The translations under genes were made by a program, and so were the position numbers. The notes below the pieces were generated by a model, which saw nothing but the letters and a program-made list of their open reading frames with translations, did not search any database and was not told the origin of the DNA. A stretch of DNA of 64,000 bases. It comes from Blasia pusilla (lineage: Eukaryota; Marchantiophyta; Marchantiopsida; Blasiales). Positions 32,360-44,339 of this stretch are shown in pieces. The number at the start of each line of letters is the position of its first letter. The first letter of the stretch is position 1. Where the stretch lies: positions 28,706,001-28,770,000 of the forward strand of contig CM114273.1 in assembly GCA_050084515.1 (NCBI GenBank), in the 5' to 3' direction.

Positions 32360-33690
32360 GTCGTACCTGCTTCGATTCCAAAGGCAAAGTGTAGATCAGG
32401 GTTACTCCAACAGGTTTGGCAGAGACCACTTCCCAGCAACTATCGGATCGTGTGCTTAGTGTCTACGATGATTTTATCAAATTTTAGGGCGGTGAGGAGC
32501 TTGCGATTTCTTACCACGATAGGTAGGCTTGGATGTGAGAAATTTTTTCTTGAATCCTCATTGGCCTTTCTTTCTAAGGCCACCCTCGATTTTTGGTCAT
32601 GCGTCGAGTTGAAAACTCGTGCTTCCGCCAAATTCTTCATTAGTACTGACATGGGAACTCTTTGCTCACGTTCTATGGTTACTTTGTTTCTCGCCACACT
32701 ACACTATCTCGTACCTGCCACACCGTTGACAGGCAAGACATATATCCTTGTCATGTTGATCACATGTTTGGAGGTCTTCGTGGTAACTTCTGGTTACTTG
32801 CAACGTCTCCTTTTCTGGCACGGACCCTGAATTCCAGATTGCTTTTCTTCACTTTTTTTCTGGTTATGACATCACATCCCAGCAATGAGTTCCTTGTTTT
32901 GAGGGTTCAAATTGGCTTTGTAGACATAATCAAGAAGACTGTACTAAAAGTCATGTGACTCCGTCGGGGGTAGTGGAATTCTTTTTTTGCAGCGGACACA
33001 AACTAGTGAATTAGAGAATCAACTGTTCTGTAGCATTACTTCATCTTATCACACGCAATTTATGAGCAAAGTTTCTTTTCACTCTTAAGCTGAGGCACCA
33101 TACTTCCCTTCTCAATATCTTCTTGAAGTTTTGAAGTTGCAGCTCACAAAGACGTGGGCTCTCCATCAAAGCTTTTCTTCAATACATTTATTACTAGTTT
33201 AGTAAGACAAAGTTGTAGACAACCTGATTTTCTACAGGAGCAAAATCAAAGATCATCATATTTAAAGTACACAGTTATCTTCTAAGGCAGCTTTGTTTCA
33301 ATCGGGTGGACCTTAGGAAGAAAGCCGTATGAAATTAGTCGTAGGTTTGTCCAGTGGGGCACAAGACAGTTCTTTCGATCCAATTGCCGGAGGGTGTGAA
33401 ACGAACATCTAATATAATCTGATCATTTGATCTTAGATAGGCAACTATCAACTGTATTAGATCATGAACTTTGTGTTGGCATATGTGAATAAAGAAAATC
33501 TTGACACTTGTGTTCCTTGGTAGTGATTAAATAAATTGTGTCTCCCATTGAATTGTTGAAAGTCAAACAAGCAATTTCATCTTTTAAGGGTCAATTGACC
33601 TCAACTCAACAAATTCACCAAAATAAGGTTAGAGTCCTTACAGAGAAGTACAGATTACCGGTGAGAGATACCTTTCTTTAGTGCATCACT
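32360..33690. other. No gene recognised; possible intron/3' region
   Basis: A plus ORF at 32318-32830 and a minus ORF at 32440-32697 overlap here without clear family resemblance. T-rich plus-strand stretches suit an intron or UTR of the gene starting at 31908. This is inference. Confidence 0.35.
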
Positions 33691-36600
33691 TGTCCTCATC
33701 TCTCCATGAGGCAATCTTTGTGTTCTTTAGTTTTCAAGCTGATCATCTGACATGAGGTTGGAAATTGGATGAAAATCAGATGGGTTTCCCTTTTTATATG
33801 CCTTGGCATTACTGGAGACTTCCTGTATTTCTGCTCCTTTGAGGTTCTGAAATCAAGCCTTCTGATCTGGCCATTGAACAGAAGATGGGACATTGTATTG
33901 GAATCAGTTCGTACCGGTGTTCTCTTCCCATAACTTCAGACTTTTGTTGCAATTCTGCTCCTTTAAGATGATGAGTTGAAACCTTTCTCCAACTAAAATG
34001 GTGCAGTCCAGTGAAACAATTTCCATTTTTTATCTGATCATTGGATATGAGGTTGGAAATTTTGTCGAGGTGGCAGTGTGGTATTGACTCTCCATATGCT
34101 TGAGACTTTCGGCACTTCAGCTCCTGTGAGGTGATGAGATGAAACGTTTTCTCTAATTGGGATGTCGCAAACCAGTGAAACAATTTGCATTCTCAATCTG
34201 ATCATTGAAAAACTGGCAGGAAATTGCATTAGATTATGGATGCAATTGGATCAACTGCCCACATGGGGTAGCATTACTTGAGACCACCTGCTCTTCTGCT
34301 CCTTTAAGGATAATGAGATCAAACCTTTCTCCAGTTGAAATGGTGCAACCCAAAGTTAAACAATGTTTCAGTTTTGATCTGATAACTAGATAGGAGGCAG
34401 GTGATGGTATCATAGTCAGGTGGTACTGGGATTTACTGTACATATAGCCTAGCATTACTTGAAACCTTCAGCCCTTGTGCTCCTTTGAGATGATGAGATC
34501 AAGCCTTTCTCCAGTTTACATGCTGCAACCGACAGTGAAAGAATTTTTAACTTTTGATCTGATGACTAGGCAGGAGGCAGGTGATAGTCTCGAAATCAGG
34601 TGGCAGTGGGGTGTTGACTGTCCATATGGCCTAGCATTACTTGAGACCTTCTGTTAGGCAGGAGACAGGTAATCGTATCAGAATCAGGTGGTACTGGGAT
34701 TCACTTTCCATGTGGCCTAGCATTACTTCAGACCTTCTGCCCTTGTGCTCCTTTGAGGTGATGAGATGAAACCTTTCTCCAATTGAAATGGCGCAAACCT
34801 GTGAAACAATTTTCATTTCCGATCTGATCATTGGACATGAGGTAAGAAATTGTATGAGAATCAGGTGGCAGTGGGGTGTGGACTGTCGATATGGCCTAGC
34901 ATTAGTTGACACCTTCTGCACTTGTGCTCCTTTGAGGTGATGAGATCAAGCCTTTCTCCAATTGAGATGGTGCAAACCAGTGAAACAAGTTTCTTTTTCG
35001 ATCTGATCATTGGACATGAGGTAAGAAATTGTACAAGAATCAGCTGGTAGTGGTGTGTTGACGGTCCATATGGCCTAGCATTACTTGAGACCTTCTGCAC
35101 TTGTGCTCCTTTGAGGTGATGAAATCAAACTTTCTCCAATTGAGATGGTGCAAACCAGTGATATAATTTTCATTTTCTATCTGATCATTGGACATGAGGT
35201 AAGAAGTTGTACGAGAATCAGGTGGTAGTGGTGTGTTGACAGTCCATATGGTCTAGCATTACTTGAGACCTTCTGCACTTGTGCTCCTTTGAGGTGATGA
35301 AATCAAACTTTCTCCAATTGAGATGGTGCAAACCAGTGATATAATTTTCATTTTCTATCTGATCTTTGGACATGAGGTAAGAAGTTGTACGAGAATCAGG
35401 TGGTAGTGGTGTGTTGACAGTCCATATGGTCTAGCATTACTTGAGACCTTCTGCACTTGTGCTCCTTTGAGGTGATGAGATGAAACCTTTCTCCAATTGA
35501 AATGGTGCAAACCAGTGAAACAATTTTCATTTCCGATCTGATCATTGGACATGAGGTAGGAAATTACGTGAGAAACAGGTGGCAATGGAGTGTTGACGGT
35601 CCATATGGCCTAGCACTTGAGCAGATACTTGAGACCTTCTGCACTTGTGCTCCTTTGAGGTGATGAGATGAAACCTTTCTCCAATTGAAATGGTGCAAAC
35701 CATTGAAACAATTTTCAGTTACTATCTGATCATTGGGCATAAGGCAGGAAATTGCACGAGAAACAGGTGGCAGTGGGGTGTTGACTGTCCATATGGCCTA
35801 AAACTACTTGAGACCTTCGGCACTTGTGCTCCTTTGAGGTGATGACATCAAATCTTTCTCCACCCTAAATGGTGCAAACCAGTGATATAATTTTCATTTT
35901 CTATCTGATCTTTGGACATGAGGTAGGAAATTGGATGAGAATCAGGTGGGAGTCTGGTGTTAACTGTCCATATGGCCTAGCATTACTTGAGACCTTCTGC
36001 ACTTGTGCTCCTTTGAGGTGATGAGATGAAACCTTTCTCCAATTGAAATGGTGCAAACCAGTGAAACAATTTTCATTTCCGATCTGATCATTGGACATGA
36101 GGTAGGAAATTACGTGAGAAACAGGTGGCAATGGAGTGTTGACGGTCCATATGGCCTAGCACTTGAGCAGATACTTGAGACCTTCTGCACTTGTGCTCCT
36201 TTGAGGTGATGAGATGAAACCTTTCTCCAATTGAAATGGTGCAAACCATTGAAACAATTTTCAGTTACTATCTGATCATTGGGCATAAGGCAGGAAATTG
36301 CACGAGAAACAGGTGGCAGTGGGGTGTTGACTGTCCATATGGCCTAAAACTACTTGAGACCTTCGGCACTTGTGCTCCTTTGAGGTGATGACATCAAATC
36401 TTTCTCCAGTTGAAATGGTGCAAACCATTGAAACAATTTTCATTTTCAATATGGTCATTGGACATGAGGTAGGAAATTGGATGAGAATCAGGTGGGAGTC
36501 TGGTGTTAACTGTCCATATGGCCTAGCATTACTTGAGACCTTCTGCACTTGTGCTCCTTTTAGGTGAAGAGAACATACCTTTCTCCAATTGTAATCGTGC

Positions 36601-36780
36601 TAACGAGTGGAAAAAACTTGATTTTCAATCAGATCCTTGCTACTTGAGGTAGGAAGTTTTCTGAGAATTACGTGGCAGTGGGGTGTTGAGTGTCCAAATT
36701 GCGCAAACCAGTGAAAAGAAATCGTTTTCAATCTGGTCATTGAACAGCAGGTAGGAAATTTTATCAGAATCATTTCAGTT
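33690..36780. repeat. 179-bp satellite-like tandem array with 546-bp higher-order repeat
   Basis: About 16 units are marked by the anchor CTCCTTTGAGGTGATGA at 34748, 34927, 35106, 35284, 35462, 35650, 35829, 36008, 36196 and 36375, with a changed copy at 36554. Older copies lie at 33834, 33958, 34121, 34299 and 34480. Typical spacing is 178-179 bp. Units starting at 35462 and 36008 are 188 bp because of a small insertion (GAGCAGATA). The segment 35462-36007 (188+179+179 = 546 bp) is repeated at 36008-36553. Left-hand copies are more diverged. Minus-strand ORFs (for example 35355-35585, 35901-36131) are repeat-derived, since 179 is not a multiple of three. Confidence 0.9.
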
Positions 36781-36784
36781 AAAA

Positions 36785-37975
36785 TGCTGGAAAGAGGTCT
36801 TGGTAATGGATTCCCATGACTACCTCAAAGGTGTTGGATGGGACTGCCTGGATCTAACCCAGTGAACCTAGGCAAATCGGATGAAAAAGGTTTCCTGTGC
36901 AACAATTCCTGATGCAGGACCTGAGCTGTTGGTTGCAGGAGGAAAAATCCTCTTTGGATACAGTAGACAACACCGTCGTTCAGCTCTATCACAGGAGCAG
37001 AGCCTTGAATGAGTAACAGAAAAATCAAGATTTCTCTACTGATTCTGGATTCTAAGCCCGCAAAGCTCAAAAACTCTTTGCGGGGGATTCCCTTTCTTAG
37101 AAACCAGCTCAAATTGAAATTCCGCTCAGGAATAGTCCCTGTAAAACCACCAAAAGGGCGAAATGTGAATGCAATCAAAGTCCAGGTAATTGTTAGAAGG
37201 TGGCGATGAAGCATCCAGCCCTGTTCAATTGTCTAAAATTTGCAGCAGAAACAGCTACAACCTACGCCGCTGATATCAACAGAGTTTTTCATGCCCAGTT
37301 GCATAGATTCACTACCCAAAGTTCTTGCACTGTCAAGCAATTTTGATGTTGTCAAACTAAAGAAAGTTATTGTGAGCAAAGATTTTGTTGTTTACAGCTG
37401 GAAGCCCAGCATTTAATATTGTGTGATAAGCACTCACACTGTAGGACAGAGTCTCGCTCTCCCTCCTCTCGCATGGTATTCTCGTCACTCTCTCCTGCTG
37501 CACACATCCTGGTCACTAGAACAGTCCTACCACAGTGGGGGTTCCATGGTCGCAAGGCTACAACAGTCACTACTAAGTGATTTTGACGTGCAGCACTAAG
37601 CAAACCTTGTGTCTCTGGATTCTTTTTGTGCTTGGAACCTACAGTCGTGAAGCTTAGCTTGGACCACTCAAGTCTACCAGACATTCTCTTCCTTGGAAAT
37701 TTTCCATGCTCACCATGCCTTTGGCAGTACACTCTTTTCCTCCTTTGTTGCCTCTTTTTTTCCCTCCATAGTAACTATCTTGGTCAGTAGCACAGTCCAA
37801 CCAGCGTGGGGGTAATTATCTTGATGTGAACCCTCTTTTTGTAGCACATACATGCTATACCATTATAAACATTAAATTTGGAGGAATGTTTGATTTAAAT
37901 CATTTACATTCTAGTAATTTGTGTAAACCTGGATGTCTTGCTTGCTGTTCAATCATTTTGCTGAGACCTTGGCCC
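36785..37975. other. No gene recognised
   Basis: ORFs on opposite strands overlap at 36825-37214 (minus) and 37009-37209 (plus, ending near a CAG/GTAATT donor-like site). Neither has family resemblance. If the 31908 gene is multi-exon, a downstream exon could lie here; I cannot show it. Confidence 0.3.
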
Positions 37976-37977
37976 CG

Positions 37978-38190
37978 TCAGTGTAGGACTTGGATTTTGC
38001 ATCCGAGCGTATGGAATGCCAATGCCCTTGGGCCAGTAGCAACCTGCCATGACTCTAAGGTGGACGGTCCGAGCATAGGTTCCAAGGGCAGGTCCATCAT
38101 CTCCTTTGCAATCACCTTTGAACGTGATGCAGGAATACCAACTCCACGTTCATATAACGTAGCAAGCAAGGCGGCTGGGTGGAGGGAGAA
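37978..38190 (-). pseudogene. Orphan gypsy gag/protease fragment
   Basis: The minus translation has LYERGVGIPASRSKVIAKE, then MMDLPLEPMLGPSTLESWQ, matching the 24.73-24.87 kb part of the minus gypsy element (LCEHGVRVPASCSEVIAEE, MDLSLERMLGPSTSDSWQ). Nucleotide similarity is obvious for about 140 bp (38033-38175). No other element parts adjoin. Confidence 0.7.
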
Positions 38191-38339
38191 AGAGCCGTGA
38201 GGTTGTGATGCGATGCATTGAAGTGCTTTGGGTGTTCTACGGAGCTTGGAGATAGTGATCCGAATTCTTCCTTCTTTTCTTTCCGTCCAGTTGTTTTTTT
38301 CTGTTTTTGTCCTCTCTCCCTCCCTCCTCAAAGTCCGAT

Positions 38340-41300
38340 GACGTGACTGATGGCTTTTTGGGTGGCACTTTTACTAGAGTTTGTTTACCTCATTCCTGAT
38401 TCCTCGTCGTGATGCTTCCTTTGGGATTGACTTTTCTTTCTTTTCCTTGGGATGTCTACATTCCTCCCAAATTTCTGTCTCATGATTGCTGCCTCTTTTT
38501 TACCCCACGTTTTCTTTACAGCCGACTTCCTCCCTGGCTTGATCTTTTTCTAAAGCAAACGTCCATCAATGATTTGGACGGAGTCCTATTAAGTGAAATT
38601 AAAATGTCATGTCCTTTCGTTTGCGGAACTTGCCATGAATTTTCAATGCTTATAGGGTCTTTCCGGTGAATTCTTCCGAGGGTGTGAGAAAGTAGTCGAA
38701 AATCCGGTTTCTTTTCAGTCAGAAATATGTGATTTTCAAGTGTTTTTCTTTCTGAGCATTACATCTGGCGATGTTAGTGGCAGTATCCGATGGATGGACT
38801 ACTGGTGATGTTATTGGTGCTTTTGGGATCGTTGGCCTAACTACGAATAGAACAACTTTGATTGTGGTTTCAGCGGATACAGCACAGGGTTCGGTTGACG
38901 GCAAGTCATCCTTCATGGTGTGACGAATTCACATTTAACGAATGTGGTGCACCATATACCCCTCCTACACGTTGAGAAGACCTCAACGATGTCTGTAAAT
39001 TGGCCCTCTATGAAGATCGAGCAAGATTTCTCAGTACAGAAGAGACGGTGAAGGTCATCCGCGTGCGAGTCGATTCTGTAGACTGGCAATGGTGGCCACT
39101 AAGATAGTCGGGGCGGTCCAGTTTCCCCCTCTTGGAACGCGTGGGTAAGAAGTGTCGCTCAGACAGTACCCATCTCGCTTTGCCCTTTGGATTTTAGTCG
39201 GTTAGGTTCATTGCGCAGACTGAGGAGACCACAGATGGAAAACCATTCGTGTTTATGTCCTCCTTCGTATCGCATGAGACACTGGAATTCCAAGGAGGTG
39301 AAGGTCTCAGATTTTCTCCTGTGTAAAGCCCAAAATGCATTTTCACCGCCCCAGTTCATGTTATTTCAGGTCGTTTGCAATAGTCGGATGTGTACAATGG
39401 ATACTCCTTGCTGTCCTCGTGCTACTCGAGCTTCTGTCAATGAGTGCAATGTGTGACTGATGTGCGTAATTGATACACCCGTACCGCCGATGATTGTTCA
39501 GATTTCCCTGGTGACTGGTCAAGGTCTTGACAGTGACACACTTATCCTCCTGCGGATTGCACTAATGTCATACTCACCTTGGCACCCTTCTCTGGACGAG
39601 ATTCCCACTTTACTGTGCGTTTGGGAATACCCCTAAATCATGCATTGAATGCAAGTCGCCAGTTCCCCACGATAGGAGAAAGAATCGTATATGTCGAAGG
39701 GGCTCTTGTCGCAGGACTCCCGAAGGTTGCGAATACCGGAGCGGAGGCCCAATGAAAGAGGCTCACGAACGTCAATCAAGCGACCAAGCGGAAGAAGACG
39801 CAGCTGATATGATTCAGTGTAGTAATAGTCTCGTGTCAGCCCATCCTCGGGTTGGTGTGACCCCTGGGTTGAGTGAGCTTGACCGTGGGTTCCGGATGGA
39901 TTACACTGTTACAGTTCTGGAGACCGTCTCCGTCCAGAACCCGCTGAAATAGCGGGAGCGGAAGAGAACGCTACGCAACAAACTTTGACAATACGCCTGC
40001 GGAAACGGACCATCCCACAGACTCGGGGAATCTATCGTGCGGTGCACGTCTCACAACCCTCACAGGAGTCCGTTTGTTAATGACAGACATCCAGTGCAGA
40101 TATAGCATCTACAAGGACTCGCTCTCTACCTGTAGAGAATCGTTTACTGCAGAGGGAAGACTCGGAAGAGAGCCCATTAGTGCCTGCGCAGTCGAGGGTC
40201 GAGTCGCGCCTGACTCACGAGAACCGACACAGGTATGACAGAAGGCTTCACTTCACTGCAGAAGCGAATATATAGCGTCGCAAGGACGCAGGATCGAGGT
40301 GAGAATTTCCCCCAAGAAGGAGATACGCTCGAGTCGCGTCTGCCTTGCGACACGGGAACGACAGTAGAATCTCAAGGATGACTCCGCCCAAGCGTAACGA
40401 ATTTGAGTACTGCATGCTCTGCGAGATAACGACCGATGAATGAAGTAATTTGAATTTGATATCTTCAGGACCCGAAGCGGAAAGCTGCGGAATTTGCGGG
40501 CCGGGAAGAGGAGAGGACCCACTTGACGGAGAGATAGCTGCTGGAATGGCGGGGTCTTGCGAATGCCGAAGGCCCATGCGAGGATGGGCAGCAAGCTTAG
40601 AGGAGTCCTCCAGTGGCGGCTGGATGTGAGTTGTTGTGCTATTGTCACACCTGCCTCGCTAGCGTTAATGCAGAATTAATCGCTTCTCAGCCATGAAACT
40701 CATGAGTGAAGAAGAGAGGTCAGTTTCTCGCATCTCGCATCTAAGACCTGTCTCGAGCGAGAATGCAGCATGTGGGACCTGTCTAGAACCTGCATCGTGC
40801 TCTGTTGCCGCACCGCAATAAACGGACAGAGCCAGATTACTCCAAGAGAGAAATCTTCACGAGTCAATCAATGGAGCCGCAGAGGCGTGTCTCAATAATG
40901 GTTTCTGAGCTAACTGAATATGTGTGGACCTCGGTAGTGGTCACTTCCCTGGACTTGCTTGATGGCGTAATCGGGAATTAACCGCAAACATGATCTCCTT
41001 TCCGTCCACGGCTGTCAAGCCATGGACAAAACCGGCTGAGTCATCGGGAAGGAAGGATCTCGGAGCGACAACCAGCAGACTCGCAGAGCTGTAGAGGTCT
41101 GGCGTCTAGCGCGTTGATCACAGTTCAATTTGACCCCCAAGACAAACCGGTGGGGTCTTCGATTCTCGCCTTTTGGCTTCCAAATCTCGAAATCGATGCC
41201 ACGATAGGCTCGTCGCCGCCACCCGTGGAGCTCAAGTACAGGTGCATGGGTGGGAAGACGTCTCTTACAAACACATAAGAGGATGTTACTACATCTATCC

Positions 41301-42580
41301 CTTCGATGCGGCCTGCCACAATTGCAAAGACGGGCAGACCGACGAGCGATGTGTCTCAGTACCGAAATGGCCGTAATATCTCCAATTCTTGCCGAATTGT
41401 CTTCATTCACCTCTTCAAGATTCGGGATAAGCGCAGAAAGGGGCCCTCAACCGCTTACAGTGACGTCCACGAACGCGTGGGCGTCAAGTTATGCTTCTCG
41501 ATGTCCATCTTCTTTACTGTGACAGGGACACTTACCGACTCGTGGAGGAGAGTTTCGTATTCACGCCGAGGTCCTGTGCGTCACATCCGAAGCAAGGGCC
41601 GAGAAGAATCGTGGACGAGTCGAGGTAGGGAATCGACTCAAAGCTGTTGCGGGCGGGACTTTTTTTATGTTCACCAAGTCGATCCATCTCCAGTCAAGCC
41701 GCCCGGTTCCTATGTGAGATCGCCGACATGTGAGCATCTGCACACACGCATCACCGAAATCCTGCGCTCATCGCTGTCGCGTGGAGGTTCGGAAACCGAA
41801 ATGCGAGTTCATGTGAAGGTAGACGCAGGCAGCGACAAGGGAGGAAAGTGCCGCGGTACAGCAAGAGGTGTAACGAGACTCGAATGGGAATAAAGCGAAA
41901 GACGTGAGGCACAAAAAACTGTGTAGCAACTTACAACGAGAAAGATGTGGTCAGTTCAGTGCAAAAAGCGAGAGATGAACGTTCTGGAGCAGCACTGTCT
42001 CGGATTTCTCCAACGGAAATCCGCGACGATGCCTTGCCAAGAGGGAATTCTCCAGAATCCCGGCCCGTTCCCGCAATTGAACGCCATGTGTCTACGGCGG
42101 AATCGCCAGTCCTGCGGTTGCCCCACGTTCGCAACTTCCTCCACTCCATGACGATCCACGATGCCTGTACGACTGCGAGAGACCCTGGCTCTCTGTCCGG
42201 CCCTTGACCTAGTGCTCGTCCATGTCAGGCTCTTGACCTCGACTGTCCGACAGGAGTCCTATAATCCTATTGGGGAAGAAATGCTCCTACGTGAATACGT
42301 GCTCCTGAGTCCGTATCGGATGGATTCTCGGCCTCAATCTGACAGCCGCAACAGTACCTCCTGAAATTGAAATTGCTTTCCTAGGAAGCCGCTTTGAAGT
42401 GTGCAGTCGCTGGTGCTGCGCTTACTGATCTACGACTTTTGACGAGGCCTCACTGTTCAATCTCTTAACTACGGACGGTCTCATGTCACAAGTAGTACGG
42501 ACCTTCACGATACGCATCCACAACCGCTAAGTGCATTCATCTTCGGACCGAATAATCTCTGGTTGTTCAACTACCAATTT
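38340..42580. other. Long balanced-composition block without a convincing gene
   Basis: From about 38.9 kb the sequence is roughly half G+C with many CpGs and few homopolymers. ORFs such as 41306-41893 (plus, 195 codons), 40253-40648 (minus) and 41015-41410 (minus) overlap each other on different frames and strands and show no domains; at this composition such lengths arise by chance. No mobile-element domain, tRNA or rRNA was recognised. Confidence 0.4.
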
Positions 42581-42585
42581 CCGAC

Positions 42586-43212
42586 ATGCTGGCGTTTTGT
42601 CTCAATCAAAAGCCGTTCGCCAATTTCCGCTTCCCTCTCTTCTCCTTCTTCATCCAACACTTAATACGTATACTGTTATGTTCTCTCCCCTCCCTGTTTC
42701 CAGATTTTAGGACGCTCTCATTTCAAGAGTCCTGGCTTTCCCGTCCAACCTTCACAAGTAGTCTCCGATTTTGCCTTGATAACTCGTCTCAATTCTCGCC
42801 GCTTTGGAGGCGAATCTTTCCGACGCTCACACAAAAGCCACTAGAACTGCTCTCCGACACTCCACACATCCGATCACACCTCGTTCATTCCGGATTCCAG
42901 GAGCATAACCACATCCAACACCAAATCCTTTCCCCGTCACTATTTTCTACTGAAAATTCCATGGCCTGCCTTCCAACGATTCCACGTACTCGAAAGCTCG
43001 CCGATCCATCAGAAATCATAGCCCGATCGGGATGTCAAACGTCTCGTGTATGTGAGCAGAAGCGGAAGAGATTTGCACACGAACGCAGAATGAGAAGGAT
43101 ATCGCGAAGTCTTTCTCGCGCGCGCCAAATTGATTTGGCATTTTATGAACGACTTCCGCGCGCTGTGCGGGCGCATCCCATGCATTCGGAGCCCGCCTGC
43201 ACTTCGGAGTAA
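42586..43212 (+). CDS. Hypothetical ORF, basic C-terminus
   Basis: A 208-codon ORF. The first 125 codons come from pyrimidine-rich DNA resembling a 5' UTR. An internal ATG at 42961 in good context (TTCCATGG) would give an 83-residue protein, highly basic in the middle (QKRKRFAHERRMRRISRSLS). I recognise no family, and the pattern could also be chance. It sits at the edge where balanced DNA meets the AT-rich block. Confidence 0.25.
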   Translation: MLAFCLNQKPFANFRFPLFSFFIQHLIRILLCSLPSLFPDFRTLSFQESWLSRPTFTSSLRFCLDNSSQFSPLWRRIFPTLTQKPLELLSDTPHIRSHLVHSGFQEHNHIQHQILSPSLFSTENSMACLPTIPRTRKLADPSEIIARSGCQTSRVCEQKRKRFAHERRMRRISRSLSRARQIDLAFYERLPRAVRAHPMHSEPACTSE

Positions 43213-43664
43213 AGCTTCCAAGCCAAACTTGCATCAAAGCTTTCAGTCAGAGGGATTTCATAGACTTCCCTCCTTCACTTCAAAGTTCACACCGGAGGAT
43301 GTAGTCGTCAATACTCATAGTAAACTGTGGGATTCCGTGTAGTTGGGATCCTCTGCCTGTCGAAAATGCGCGGTATGGTTTAATGAGCTACTGCATTAGA
43401 CGAAATGGGAACATTAGAGTTCCTTTTTATTCTGTTTAAAGGTCAAAAAAATAGGAGTTCAAAATTTGAAAATTCAGAGTGACACTTTCAACTGGAACTT
43501 GGAGAAGGTAATTAATTACTCTTGATTTAGAGGCTCGATAATTTGGAGTTCTCTCCATCTACTCTTTAGCATGCCCGTGATACACACGAAAAGAAATGTT
43601 TTTTAAAGAATTATTAGAAAAAAAAGAAATTAAAAAAGAGAGATTTTTTTATCAGTCCTCATTT

Positions 43665-44335
43665 ACATAAAATCACCACTACTCCCCCATAAATATAATT
43701 CCCATCAATCAAACTTAACCCCACTACTACCTACAATATTTATTACCCAAGTTTTAATTCACTCTTCACATACATAAAATCATCACTAAACCATTCCCCC
43801 ATAAATATAATCCCCACCAATTAGATTAAATATCATAATTTCTTACAATAATTACTATTAAGTTTTAACTCACTCTTCACATACCTAAAATTACCACTAA
43901 ACCAATGTCCGGGGAGAACCGGGGTTACGTGTTGAGCTGGCCGGAAGAATTTGAGAATTTCCGATTCAAGTCGTCACGTACCGGCCAAAAATCGAGGGTT
44001 CAGGAAGGGTGTCCTTTATATTCGTATCTGTTTAGCCGGCTGGAATGAAGAAAACTTCAAAATTTTCCGCTCGGGCTTGTAGAGACGGGAAATGTACCGG
44101 TTGTCAGGAAAAAAACTCCCCGGATCCTGCACTAAACCACTCTCCCATAAATACAACTCCCACCAATCAAATTAAACGCCATTACTTCCTAGAATAATTA
44201 CTACTAAGTTTTAATCTACCCTTCACATGCATAAAATTATCATTGAACCACTCTCCCATAAATATAACTCCCATTAATCAAATTAAATGCCACTACTTCT
44301 TACAATAATTACTACCCAAAGATTTTCATTTCTTC
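43665..44335. repeat. ~112-bp tandem repeat, four to five copies, interrupted by a MITE
   Basis: The motif CCCATAAATATAA recurs near 43686, 43798, 44144 (as CCCATAAATACAA) and 44255, each followed by CTCCCA.CAATCAAATTAA, then AATAATTACTA, AAGTTTTAA and CTTCACAT.CATAAAATT. Spacing is 111-113 bp once the 235-bp insertion (225-bp MITE plus target duplication) is subtracted. Confidence 0.8.
43905..44129. mobile_element. 225-bp MITE, copy 1
   Basis: It starts ATGTCCGGGGAGAACCGGGG and ends ACTCCCCGGATCCTG. The inverted ends share TCCGGGGAG, with inner ACCGG inversions. It is flanked by a perfect 10-bp direct repeat CACTAAACCA (43895-43904 and 44130-44139), a target-site duplication. A 9-10-bp duplication and no ORF suggest a Mutator-type non-autonomous element. 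It interrupts the tandem array at 43665-44335. Confidence 0.85.
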
Positions 44336-44339
44336 TCGA

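Noticed and set aside
32440-32697. 85-residue minus ORF that superficially looked retrotransposon-like
   Set aside because: No recognisable motif (no protease, RT, RNase H or integrase signature) and it overlaps a similar-length plus ORF.
34637-36548. Series of minus-strand ORFs resembling each other (segments like SSNARPYGQ, ISIGERFHLITSKEHKCR)
   Set aside because: They are reading-frame shadows of the 179-bp array, and the period is not a multiple of three, so no continuous protein repeat is encoded.
33690-36780. CRISPR-like repeat array
   Set aside because: The units are tandem, about 179 bp, with no short-repeat/unique-spacer structure, and the genome is eukaryotic.
41306-41893. 195-residue plus-strand ORF
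   Set aside because: No domain or compositional signature; it overlaps other equally long ORFs in balanced-composition DNA, consistent with chance.
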